Below, piece after piece: positions 1 to 9,001 of a stretch of 64,000 bases of DNA. This DNA comes from Prorocentrum cordatum (Eukaryota > Sar > Dinophyceae > Prorocentrales > Prorocentraceae). The position numbers were made by a program, and so were the translations under genes. Every line of letters starts with the position of its first letter. The stretch's first letter is position 1. Location of the stretch: positions 72,001 through 136,000 of the forward strand of contig CAUYUJ010004347.1 of NCBI GenBank assembly GCA_963575745.1, read 5' to 3'. The notes beneath the pieces were generated by a model, which was not told the DNA's origin, did not search any database, and saw only the letters and a list, made by a program, of their open reading frames with translations.

Positions 1-179
1 GGGGCTTCCGGCGCGTGAAACGGGGGGAAAGGGGGGAGGTAGCTTCCGGGGGGGGACCAAAAGGGGGAGGAAGGGTGGGTAGCTTCCAGCAGGGGGGCCA
101 GGGGGGAAGGTAGCTAAGGGGGGACCCCCCCCCCTTTGCGAGTTCCGCGCGCGCGCTCTCTCCTAACATATGCTAATCT
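1..179. other. G-tract rich sequence, no gene seen
   Basis: The stretch consists of runs of G broken by recurring tagctt/tagct words (around 39, 79 and 112), so it resembles a degenerate short-period repeat. No coding signal is visible. Confidence 0.5.
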
Positions 180-738
180 TCCTTGAGGGAAGTGCCCCGT
201 TTGACAACTGTTTGTATGATCGGAGTTGTGCCAGAACGTCCGTCCTGCGACGTCAACGCCGCGAATCACTGTTACTGCCTTGTTTTGACGGTCCTGAACA
301 CCGAACACCATTCCGGGGACTCCAACTACGCGGACCAACGTGATGGTTTCGCCGTGGTTTTCGGACATCATGCCAAAACAAGGACGTGAACCATGAGAAC
401 TCTTGAAGCTGATGCAAACTCGAAAGACGAACGTGCGCAGCACAAACGCAAGAGCCTCAGTTTGAAAACGGGCCGCCCTCGATCTGTGAAGCTCCTGCAA
501 ACTTATAAAACGAATGCGCGCGGCGCTAAAGCGAGAGTCGCATATTGAATCCGACCGCCCTGCAATCGCGAGCTTTTAAGACGAGTGTGCGCGGCGCTAA
601 GGCGAGAGCCACATTTTGAAGTCGGGCCGCCCTCCATCCGTGAAGCTCTTGCAAATGGTGAAGCTTCAGGGTCATACGTGATCGGGCAGTCTCATGCGAA
701 ACGCCCAGCCTTCACTTTCGACCGGCTTCGGGAGGAAT
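180..738 (-). repeat. Dispersed repeat family DR1, copy A (inverted)
   Basis: Read on the minus strand this matches the copies at 15759-16500 and 19241-20150: the words ggctgggcgtttcgc, gaccctgaagctt, ttcacggatggagggcgg and ctcgccttagcgccgcgc occur in the same order. The family has internal tandem units of about 80 bp followed by a unique tail containing ttctggcac and gaccgtcaa-like words. No protein is evident, so it is probably a non-autonomous element or the untranslated part of a larger one. The internal repeats are shorter here than in copy C. Confidence 0.7.
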
Positions 739-1770
739 TATTTTAAAGGAGATGAGATCGAAGATGACCCCAGTATACCCTAGGTGCGTCAATGATCCTG
801 CAATGTGCTCTCCCGTCCCAGGCCACCTCCTCAGAAGCCCCTGCGAGTCTCCCTTGTGCCATGCGGGACATGCCAGCCCTGACTGACGAACGCCCATGGG
901 CCTGCCATTCAGACGAGACCCCGTTTCGTAATGGATCTATCTTCCACCCTGCACGAGCGGGAGAAGCATCCATATCCACGACCTCGCGGTCTGGATTCTG
1001 GGCCCCCTCCCGCGGATACGCGGTAAACGGCCCGTATCCGCGGGGTTGCGGCCAAGGGGCCGGGCCCGCGAGGCCGCGGATACGCATATGGTCTTCGCCC
1101 GCGAATCCATCCAGCTAGGAGGGCGGGAGAGGGTTCCCGCGCTGCCGCCTGTGGGCCCCGCCCCTAGACGGGCTATGCCTGCGCGGTCGTATCCTGGCAC
1201 TCCTCTGCTACCTATCCGTGCATGGTTCGATGCGCCGTGCACGCTGGCTGCTGTCGGTGGGTTTTTGTTGTTGTGCACGTGTGTTTGCTTTCTGTGCGCG
1301 CGGCACGCGTGGCGCGTGTGTGGCGCGCGCGCGCCCCCAGTCCAGGACTGCCTCCCTGTTTCAGGGGCGGCGACCACGCGTTTGCGGCAGAGCCTCCAGG
1401 CCGCCGACCGCGGCGAGCGTGACCTCAAGAAACGCCCTCCTCCCAGACCCTCGACGTCATGATCTTTTCGTTGCGTGGGCCCAAGAGGTCTGGACCCCTT
1501 CCCTAGGGCCGACTTTCATCCCGATCCTGTTTTTGTTCCCGGTCCTGCGAGGCCTGGTAAGCCCCCCCCCCCTGGCGACCGAAGATAACGATCAGACCTC
1601 TGTCGTGATTTTTCCAAGACGTGAGGGGTTCTGGGCTCTTCCTCTTTTAGAATGCAACTCTTGGGAGGTTAAGGTCAAAACCGGCGCTGGCATATTCCTG
1701 TTCGAAAGCGGGCCTAACTCCCCAAACAGTGCTTGCACTTAGGGGGGGGTAATTCTACTCTAGGGAACTG
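739..1770. other. GC-rich sequence without a recognised gene
   Basis: Open frames occur on both strands (a 174-codon one on the plus strand at 1218-1742 and a 163-codon one on the minus strand at 937-1428). Their compositions are Arg/Ala/Pro-rich, as expected by chance in GC-rich DNA, and none matches a family I know. Confidence 0.4.
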
Positions 1771-1918
1771 GGCCTGCGGGCCAGTCTGGCGGCTCCGTGC
1801 TCGCCGTCGCCGCCCCGTCACCGCCTCGTCGTCGCCCGTCGGTTGGGCCTGCGTGCGAGTCTGGCGGCTCCGTGCTCGCCGCCGCTGCCCCATCGCCGCC
1901 TCGTCGTTGCCTTGCTCC
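1771..1918. repeat. 75-bp tandem duplication
   Basis: Two adjacent units (starting 1771 and 1846) share agtctggcggctccgtgctc and similar flanks. The 75-bp period keeps one reading frame open, but no known protein is encoded. It borders the pentanucleotide array. Confidence 0.7.
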
Positions 1919-2535
1919 GCATCTCGTTGCTTTACCTTGTTTTGCATTGCTCTGTATTGCATTGCTTTGCATTGCGCTGCTGTGCCTTGCTTTGCGGTAC
2001 TTTGCGGTGTTCTGCATGGCATTGATTTGCATTGCTTTGCATTTTGTTTTGCATTGATGTTCGTTGTTCGTCGTTGCCTACTCTTGCTTTTCGTTGCATT
2101 GCCTTGCGTTACTGTGACTTGCATTGCAACATGTGCGTTTATTTGCGCTATTGTGTTTTGGTGTGTATTGTGTTGCCTTGTCTTGCATAGCTTTGTATTT
2201 CGCTGGTGTGCTCGGTTTGCGTTGCTATGTATTGGGTTGCATGATGCACGGCATTGTTTTTTGTGTTATTGGTTCGTATCGATGTGCGGTACTTTCTATT
2301 GCTTTGCATTGTCGCATCTTGATTTGCAGTGTTTTGCATTGCGTTGCATTGCATACCTTTGCATGTATGTCCTTGCGTCATGTTGTAGTGATTTGCATTG
2401 CGTTGTGTTGCCGTGCTTTGCGTTGCATTGCTTTGCATTGCATTGCATCGCGTTGCTTCGTCTTGCAGTGGTTTGCATTGCGTTGCTTTGCATGGTATTG
2501 CTACGCCGTGGTTAGCATCACTTTGTATCGTTCTG
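1919..2535 (+). repeat. Degenerate TTGCN pentanucleotide array
   Basis: Sequence is dominated by ttgca, ttgct and ttgcg pentamers in loose tandem order. It produces long open frames on both strands (Cys/Ala/Leu/His-rich on plus, Asn/Ala/Met/Gln-rich on minus) which are artefacts of the five-base period. Confidence 0.85.
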
Positions 2536-2794
2536 CTTCCAAAGCTTAGATTATACCGAGTAGCTTTCTCCACGTAGCTCACACCACGTACGTGAGTGCG
2601 TTAATTCTTCTTTCTGAAAAGGGAATAGACTCTACCCCCCCCCCGGCGTTACCCGCCCCCATTTCGGGTATGTAAATCATATATGGTTATGACCACATGT
2701 CCATCCTAAATATGAATTTGCACTACCCCAGAGGGACCGGGATCGGTCCCCCTGAGGTTCCCTTTAAAAAACGATACGTGGGGACAGATTTCCA
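2536..2794. other. Spacer, no feature seen
   Basis: Moderately AT-richer than its surroundings, with short C and A runs (2635, 2764). The word ctcacaccacgta near 2579 recurs near 13802, which suggests a dispersed repeat fragment. No coding signal. Confidence 0.4.
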
Positions 2795-2935
2795 TACCTA
2801 GGCTCTGCCTAGAAGGGTTCTTACTCTCTGGGCTTAAAGGGGCCGGGCAGTGGAAAGCGCCCCGGGCGGTTCCCCCAGTATCCGCCCCGCGGTTCCCCCA
2901 GCTACGTCCCCTTAGCTTAGCGTTGCTTATCTCAT
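2795..2935 (+). repeat. Conserved 140-bp block, copy 1
   Basis: Nearly identical to 3501-3645: shared words include gggttcttactctctgggct, taaaggggccgggca and gtatccgccccgcggttccc. Each copy leads directly into an AGC-type pentanucleotide array, so block plus array form a higher-order repeat of about 0.7 kb. Confidence 0.85.
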
Positions 2936-3436
2936 CTTAGCTTAGCTCATTTCATATTAGCTTAGCTTAGCTTCATCTTAGTTCAGGTTTATCTTAGCGT
3001 AGCTTACCCTCATCTTAGCTTGGCTGAGCTTTAGCATAGCAGAGCACATCATAGCATAGCATAGCGTAGCACAGCATAGCGCAGCATAGCATATCATAGC
3101 ATAGCCCAGCATAGCATAGCATAGCGCAGCATAGCACAGCATAGCATAGCGCAGCACAGCACAGTATAGCACAGCGCAGCATAGCATAGCATAGCATAGC
3201 ACAGCAGATCATAGCAGAGCATAACGTAGCATAGCATTGCATAGCGCAGCTTAGCATAGCATATCATAGCATAGCATAGCTCAGCATAGCTTAGTATAGC
3301 TTAGCATAGCACAGCGCAGCATGACATAGCATAGCATAGCATAGCATAGCATAGCATAGCGCAGCATAACATAGCATAGCATAGCATAGCGCAGCATAGC
3401 AAAGCATGGCATATAATAGCATAGCATAGCATAGCA
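2936..3436 (+). repeat. TAGCA/TAGCT pentanucleotide satellite, block 1
   Basis: Pentamers atagc, tagct and gcagc run in tandem with few interruptions. Minus-strand Met-Leu-Cys-Tyr-Ala open frames are products of the pentamer, not genes. Confidence 0.9.
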
Positions 3437-3492
3437 ACTAATGCTGTTTTCCGGGGGGCTCCAACTTCTAGGTAGGGTCGCACTGGGGTAAT
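3437..3492 (+). repeat. 56-bp flanking direct repeat, left copy
   Basis: Aligned without gaps to 12573-12628, 48 of 56 positions agree, including ggggctccaact and tagggtcgc. The two copies lie on either side of the tyrosine-recombinase retroelement and may be its terminal or split direct repeats. Confidence 0.65.
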
Positions 3493-3500
3493 GTGTTCCC

Positions 3501-3645
3501 TACCGAGGCTCCGCCTGGAAGGGTTCTTACTCTCTGGGCTTAAAGGGGCCGGGCAATGGAAAGCGCCCTGGGCGGTTCCCCCAGTATCCGCCCCGCGGTT
3601 CCCCCAGTTGCGCCCCCTTAGCTTAGCGTTGCTTATTTTATCCTA
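3501..3645 (+). repeat. Conserved 140-bp block, copy 2
   Basis: Second copy of the block at 2795-2935, with a handful of substitutions (for example gggcaatgg versus gggcagtgg). It again precedes a pentanucleotide array. Confidence 0.85.
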
Positions 3646-4335
3646 GCTTAGCCTAGCTTAACTTAGCTTAGCTTAGCCTAGCCTAGCTTAGCTTAGCTTA
3701 GCTTAGCTTTGCCTATCCTAGCTTAGCTTAGCTCAGCTTAGCTTAGCTCTCAGCTTAGCTTAGCGCAGCGCAGCATTAGCATAGCAGCGCATAGCATAGC
3801 ATATCATAGCATAGCATAGCATAACATAGCATAGCGCAGCATAGCATAGCACAGCATAGTATATCATAACATAGCATTGCATTGCACAGCATAGCATAGC
3901 GCAGCATAGTATATCATAGCATAGCATATCATAGCATAGCGCAGCACCGCACAGCATAGCATAGCCTATCATCGCGCAACATATCATAGCATAACATAGC
4001 ATATCATAGCATAGCATAGCATAGCATAGCATAGCGCAGCATTGCATGTCATTTCATAGCATGACATATCATAAGACAGCGCATTATATCATAGCATAGC
4101 ATAGCATAGCGCAGCATCGTATATCATCGCATAGCATAGCGTATCACCTCATATCATATCATAGCCTAGCGTAACATAGCGCAGTCTAACATACACTAGC
4201 ATCGCATATCATATCATAGCGCAGCATAGCGCAGCGTAGCGCAGCATAGCATAGCATAGCATACCATGGCATACCATAACATAGCATAGCATAGCGCAGC
4301 ATAGCGCAACATAACATAGCATAGGAGTTGGATAA
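3646..4335 (+). repeat. TAGCA/TAGCT pentanucleotide satellite, block 2
   Basis: Same pentamer family as 2936-3436, more degenerate toward its end (atatcatatc, gtatcacctc). It stops just before the first ORF of the DIRS-like element. Confidence 0.9.
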
Positions 4336-4446
4336 GCTGGGTAGCTATGCTAATCTTTGCTTTGCTACAACTGCGACGATGAGGAGAAGGAGGAGGACGG
4401 CGTTTAGCGTTACTATTATGTAGAAGCTTACTTTAGTCGTGAGGGG

Positions 4447-5205
4447 GTGAGTGCTCTGGGGCAGGCCGCGGAGGGCCTCCAAGAGGCCCCTCCCTTCCGC
4501 TCTGCAGCCGCTTTGGCTTATCAGGCCCACTTGGAGGGCATGCGACGTCCTGGGCCCGCGGCCTCCCCTCCAGCGGGGCATAGCGGGCCCTGGTCGCCGG
4601 CGCCGCCTGCGCGGGGGCCCGCGGGCGGCTGGGAGAGCCGGGCCCCACGGCCGCCCTGGGTGGCGGCGCCCGCGGAGGCGGCGCGGGCAGCGGCCGCCCC
4701 CGCCCGCTCGACTGCTGAGTTCGGGGGTGAGCTGAGCCCGCCGCCGGCCGAGGGGCCCGCGGCGGGTGCTGCGGCTCCGCAGGCTGCGGAGCCTGGAGGC
4801 GCCGAGGAGCCGGCGCAGCTAGCGGGCAGCGCTGTGGGCTGGGCCCCAGCGTGGCGCCCGCACCCCGCGCTGGGGCCCGAGAGGTGGGCCCCGCGCGCGC
4901 CGCTGGTGCACCTGTGGCTGCCGCCGGTGCAGCTGCGCGAGAGCGGGCCGCCGCTGCGCGCGTGCGCGTGGTGCGGCGGGCGGCTGGGCGAGGCCCCGGC
5001 GTACCCGCTGGGCTCGCACTCGCTCGTCGTGCCAGGGTGCAAGCTCTGCTGGACGCTGGGGCGCGCGCTGCAGAACGTGCACCGCGCGCTCTTCACGCCC
5101 GGGGAGCGCCGCGCCGCGTTGCCGCTGGCCGAGCACGTCGAGGCCATCGTCGCGGCGCTGGCGGGCCTGGCGGACGTGCCCCCCCCTCCGCCGCCCCCAG
5201 CGTGA
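4447..5205 (+). CDS. ORF1 of DIRS-like element, CxxC-CxxC protein
   Basis: The frame is open for 252 codons. The first codon here is GTG; the first ATG lies at 4540, so the true start is uncertain and may be spliced or further in. The N-terminal two thirds are Ala/Pro/Gly-rich and probably disordered. The C-terminal part contains CAWC and, about 25 residues later, CKLC, spaced like a four-cysteine zinc-binding module, followed by a helical stretch with VHRAL and AEHVEAIVAAL. No catalytic motif is visible. It ends only 3 bp before the ATG of the Gag-like ORF, so the two were probably expressed together. I infer a nucleic-acid-binding or Gag-type role from position; I do not recognise a named family. 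Confidence 0.5.
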   Translation: MSALGQAAEGLQEAPPFRSAAALAYQAHLEGMRRPGPAASPPAGHSGPWSPAPPARGPAGGWESRAPRPPWVAAPAEAARAAAAPARSTAEFGGELSPPPAEGPAAGAAAPQAAEPGGAEEPAQLAGSAVGWAPAWRPHPALGPERWAPRAPLVHLWLPPVQLRESGPPLRACAWCGGRLGEAPAYPLGSHSLVVPGCKLCWTLGRALQNVHRALFTPGERRAALPLAEHVEAIVAALAGLADVPPPPPPPA

Positions 5206-5208
5206 AGG

Positions 5209-6979
5209 ATGCCGCCCAAGGGGCGAGCGGGGGCGGCCGCTGGGCCCCGGCGTGGGGCACGTGGGCGCGGTCGCAGGCGCGGCGGACCTGGGCGTGGGGC
5301 TGCGGCAGGTGCTGCTCGAGGGCGAGGTGCTGCCGCTGCTGCCCCCGCACCGAATCGGGCCCCGCGCAGGCGCGTGGCCGCCGCTGCTTCTGGGGGTTCC
5401 GCCCTCTTCGCAGCGGGTGGGCCTGGCTTCGCCCCCCTGCCCGCGGCAGCGGCCGGTGCGGGCGCGGCCGCCGCGGCGGGTGGCCTCCCCTGCGGCGGAG
5501 GCGCGGCGGCGCCAGCAGCGCCCGCGGCTGCGGCACGAAGGCGAGAAGGTGCTGCCGGCCTCAACCCCGCCGCGGTGGCGGCCGCCCAGGCGGGCGGAGG
5601 CACCCCCCAGGAGCTGGCGGCGGGGCTGGCGCAGATGGCCAGGGGCCTCGGCGTGGGCCTCAACCAGCAGCGCATCGCCGCCGCCCTGCAGGCCATGCAG
5701 GCTGGGGCCGCGCCCGCCGCTGGGGCCCCCGCCCAGCTCGGGCTCGGGGCTCAGCTCGCTGGAGCCCTCGCTGCCGCAGGCGCTGGGGGCATGCCAGGTC
5801 CAGCAGGGCTGGGAGCCCCGGTGCTGCCCCAGGGGCTAGCGGGAGCTGCCGCGGCGCAGCCCGCAGTGCCAGGGCCCCAGGCCGCGGGCGGAGCGGCTGC
5901 AGGCGTCGTAGCCGCCGACGGGCCTTGGCTCGGCAAGGGCCTGCAGCCGCGCGTGCTGGCCCAGGCGGCGCTGACGACGGGCGGCATCATCGCGGTGCCG
6001 ACGCACGACGACGCGCTGGAGGTCACCGGCACAGCGCTGCTGAAGCTGGGGACCATCTGGGCTGCGGACGCCCTCGGCGCGTTCGTCACTGCCGTGTTCG
6101 GCGGCGCGTCCACTCCCGTCAGCACGCTGCAGTTCGAGCAGGCGTGGAGTGCCGACGGCGGGGCCCCGCTGGTTCACCTCTACTCGTGCCCACGAGAGGG
6201 ATGCCAAGCGGTGGCGGGCGCGCACTCCGTGAACCACGTCGACGTGCTGCGCGTGAGGGCCCCCCTGCAGCTGAGCGAGGCTTGGGCCCGCCCTGCCGCG
6301 CGCTGCGCCGGCTGGGGATGCTGGCGCGGACCCGCTCAGCGGGGCGAGGTCCAAGGCGGCGCTCGAGGCGAAGGTGGCACAGCTCAAGCCGCGAGGGGCA
6401 CGCCGACCTCTTCAGCGCCGCGGCGAAGAGGGCGCGAGGCGCCGCCGAGCCCAAAATCACTGGCGACGGAGGAGATGCCGAGTCGCTTTTCCACGATGCC
6501 CCCTCCGGCTCCGTGACGAACCGGCTCCAACAGGCGGCGCGCCAACGCCCGGGCGCGCTGCTCGAGTCGGGTCTCTCCGAGATGGCTCGATTCCTGGGCG
6601 AGCGGGACGGGGCGACGACAGGGGGCAGCTCAGCACGAGTGGTGGCCTACCGGAGAACAGCATCTTCTTTGGGCAGCACCCGCAGAGCGGCATGTCGCAG
6701 CACTCAGCGCGCGAGACGAGAACGATCGCCCACGCGATCGAGGGGCTGCTCGAGGGGAAGCTGCCGGAGGTGGGCGACCTGCTCATCCAGCGGCTGAAGG
6801 CCCTCGAGCTGAGCGTCCGCGACAAGGACTGGGCCGTGGCCAGCCAGCTGGAGCTCATGGACGACCAGCCGGGGATCGTGAGCTTGTCGGAGCGCCAGGC
6901 GGCCGCCCAGCACGCGCTGATGCAGGCGCGGCTCGCGGAGGTGCGGAGCAAGGGGCGCCTGGGCGCGAGCCCTGGCTAG
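5209..6979 (+). pseudogene. Gag-like ORF of DIRS-like element, frameshifted
   Basis: The ATG at 5209 follows the ORF1 stop after 3 bp. Residues 1-250 are Arg/Ala/Gly-rich and low in complexity; then a more ordinary globular segment follows (around 5940-6270), containing AVPTHDDALEVTG and a CPREGC motif. Three frame changes are then needed: near 6350 into a frame reading KAALEAKVAQLK, near 6400 into one reading ADLFSAAAKRARG through GLSEMARFLGERDG, and near 6650 into one reading IFFGQHPQSGMSQHS and LIQRLKALELSV, ending at the TAG at 6977. The tail (helical, with GDLLIQRLKALE) resembles the Gag-like region I associate with dinoflagellate retroelements. The interrupted frame argues for a decayed copy, although small assembly errors in GC-rich DNA would look the same. 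Confidence 0.55.
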
Positions 6980-7225
6980 GGGCTCCACGGGGGCGAGGGG
7001 CGAGGGGCCGCTCCTCCCCTGAGGCGCCCGCCCCCCGCTCGCGGAGCCGCCGCGGGCGGGGCCAGCTCCGCTCCGCCTCAGACGGGGAGCGCCCCGTTCT
7101 GGAGGCGGAGTCACCGTGGTCGCCCCAGGGCAAAGGCAAAGTCCCAGCCGCGCCCGCCGTCGCCGCGGCGATCGGCGGGGCCCGCCAACGCAGCCCGTCC
7201 AGGCGGGGGAGCTCCCGACGGCAGA

Positions 7226-7492
7226 GTGCGGTTCGCCCCCGAGGCCGAGGCGGCGGCGGTGGACCGACGCTCGGCAGCGGACGCGGTCAGCGGCAACCCT
7301 GTCAGGAAGGTCCTGCTACGACCAGACGGCGACCAGCCACCTGGAAATGCCGAGGCGCCTCCTTGGGTCGAGAGGCTCCGCCCCCCTCGGCCGAAGGGGC
7401 GCGGCGGAGGATCGAAGGGCGCGAAGGGCAACAAGGGCGCCAAGGGCAAGCGCAGCAAGGGGGGGCAAGGGCAAGGGCAAGAAGGCCCATAG
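7226..7492 (+). pseudogene. Lys/Gly-rich linker upstream of reverse transcriptase
   Basis: An 88-codon frame whose last third is KGAKGNKGAKGKRSKGG, a basic Gly/Lys tract. Such tracts often separate Gag-like and Pol parts in dinoflagellate retroelements and could bind RNA. The frame stops at 7492; the reverse-transcriptase region continues in a different frame from about 7490, so one frameshift separates them. No ATG convincingly marks a start. Confidence 0.4.
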
Positions 7493-9001
7493 CCTCCCAG
7501 CCGCCCTGGCGGCGCCGGCGCCCCCCTTCTGCTGCTGCTGCCGCGAGCTCCGCGGCGCTGCCGACGGCCCTCGGCGCGACTGCCGGGGGGGGCCAGGCCG
7601 CCCTGGCATGCGGGCATTGCCCGCAGGGGGGCCCCTCAGCCGCCGGTGCCGCCGCCTGCGCCGAGGTCCTGCCGTCCGTTCTCGGGCGGCCTGCCGGAGG
7701 GGGATCCGCCTCCGGCTCGCGCCCGCCACGCCTGCAGGTCGCCGCCAAGGAGATCGAGGAGGCCACGCCGCATGACGTGCCGCAGGTGCTGTTGAAGCTG
7801 GCACGGTCGCTGCCCACGAGACCTGGCGAGGCTGCCAGGCGTCTGACACAGGATGGGGGCAGGCCAAGTTCCAGGGCAGAGGGGGGACAACGTGACCTCC
7901 TCCCCCTGCCCTTCGTTGCGCTTCCAGACGCAGAGCTTCGCAGGTTGGGGGCGACCACGTCCCAGCAGGTGAAGGCAGCGAAGCAGTGGGCGCACGTGCT
8001 CATCATCGGCCTCAACCAACTATGCGCCAACTGCTCGGCCGACCCCGAGAGGTGTGTGCAGCGCGGACCTCCCAGTCCAGCACAGCTCAGGAGCCTGCGC
8101 ATGCTGGCTCGGGCAGCTCTACTGTTCATCGCGCGGAGCCCCGAGCCCGTCGGGCGAACCGACTGGGCTAGCGAGCTGGCCAAGGAGCGGGTGGCCAACG
8201 ACGGGGAGGAGGTCGGCACGGCAGAGACGCTCGCGGTCGAGCAGGTGCTGCCCGCTGCGCCGCCCGTCGGCATCGCGGCCTCCGTGGAGGCGGCCCCGCT
8301 CTGCGATCCAGTGGTACGCTGGGCGCTCCTCGACGCCGACTCGATGGTCTTCCCCGAGGGCGTCGGGCCGGCGGTGCCGCCACAGGCCAAGATCTGGATT
8401 TCTAACGAGGTCTGGGAAGAGCTGGTGGAGGTCCTGTGGGCTCGCGGGCTCGTGGAGCCCATCGATCTCAAGGGCGTGCTGCGCGCGGGCGGCAAGCCAG
8501 TGCTGCGCGGGCCCTTTGGCGCGCGGAAGGGGACCGAGCGGACCGTCAAGCGGCGCGACGGCTCCTACGGTCACATCCTGCGCCTCATCATGAACCTCGC
8601 GTCGCCCAGCGTGATGCAGCGCGTGGTCGGCGGGGACATGGACCAGCTGCCCCTCTCGAGCCAGTTGTCGACTCTCACGCTGCTGTCGCGCGAGATTATG
8701 CCGTGGACCTCCTCGGACCGGCAGTGCTTCTTCTACGCGTTCAGGTTGCCGCCGTGCTGGGGGAGGCTCATGGTTTTCAGGGCTCCCGCGCCTGGCCGCC
8801 TGGTGGGCAGGCCGGACAAGGCTTGGGTGCACGTGGCCAGCGCCACGGCGGCGATGGGCTGGATCTCAGCCACAGGAGCGTCGCAGCACATGCATCGCAA
8901 CGCGCTCGAGGTAGGGCGCCCACGCGCTGCGGGACTCGAGCCTGAGGCAGAGTGGCGCAGAGACCGCAGGGAGCCCGCTCACGCCTCGCAGCTCGGACAC
9001 C
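7490..9001 (+). pseudogene. Reverse transcriptase (fingers and palm) of DIRS-like element
   Basis: This is part of a 602-codon open frame (7363-9171). An N-terminal helical region (about 7740-8240) precedes the polymerase core. Recognisable are a fingers segment with RLIMNLASPSVMQ (8581-8620), a motif A equivalent at about 8705-8745 reading SSDRQCFFYAFRLP, and a motif B-like segment at about 8830-8915 with AAMGWISATGASQHMHR, where related dinoflagellate proteins have a Met-Gly-Phe/Trp and Gln-His-x-His-Arg signature. The frame then drifts into Arg-rich nonsense after about 8920, and motif C is found in the next frame at 9008-9028 (WEVCVDN). The enzyme would copy element RNA into DNA; the split between motifs B and C needs a frameshift, so this copy is probably inactive. 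Confidence 0.65.

Noticed and set aside
2918-4330. Cys/Tyr/Ala/Met-rich proteins on the minus strand
   Set aside because: They arise from the TAGCA pentamer, which is stop-free in some frames; no non-repeat coding sequence flanks them.
4521-5696. 391-codon minus-strand Ala/Pro/Arg-rich frame
   Set aside because: Composition and overlap with the element's ORF1 and Gag-like frames mark it as a GC artefact.
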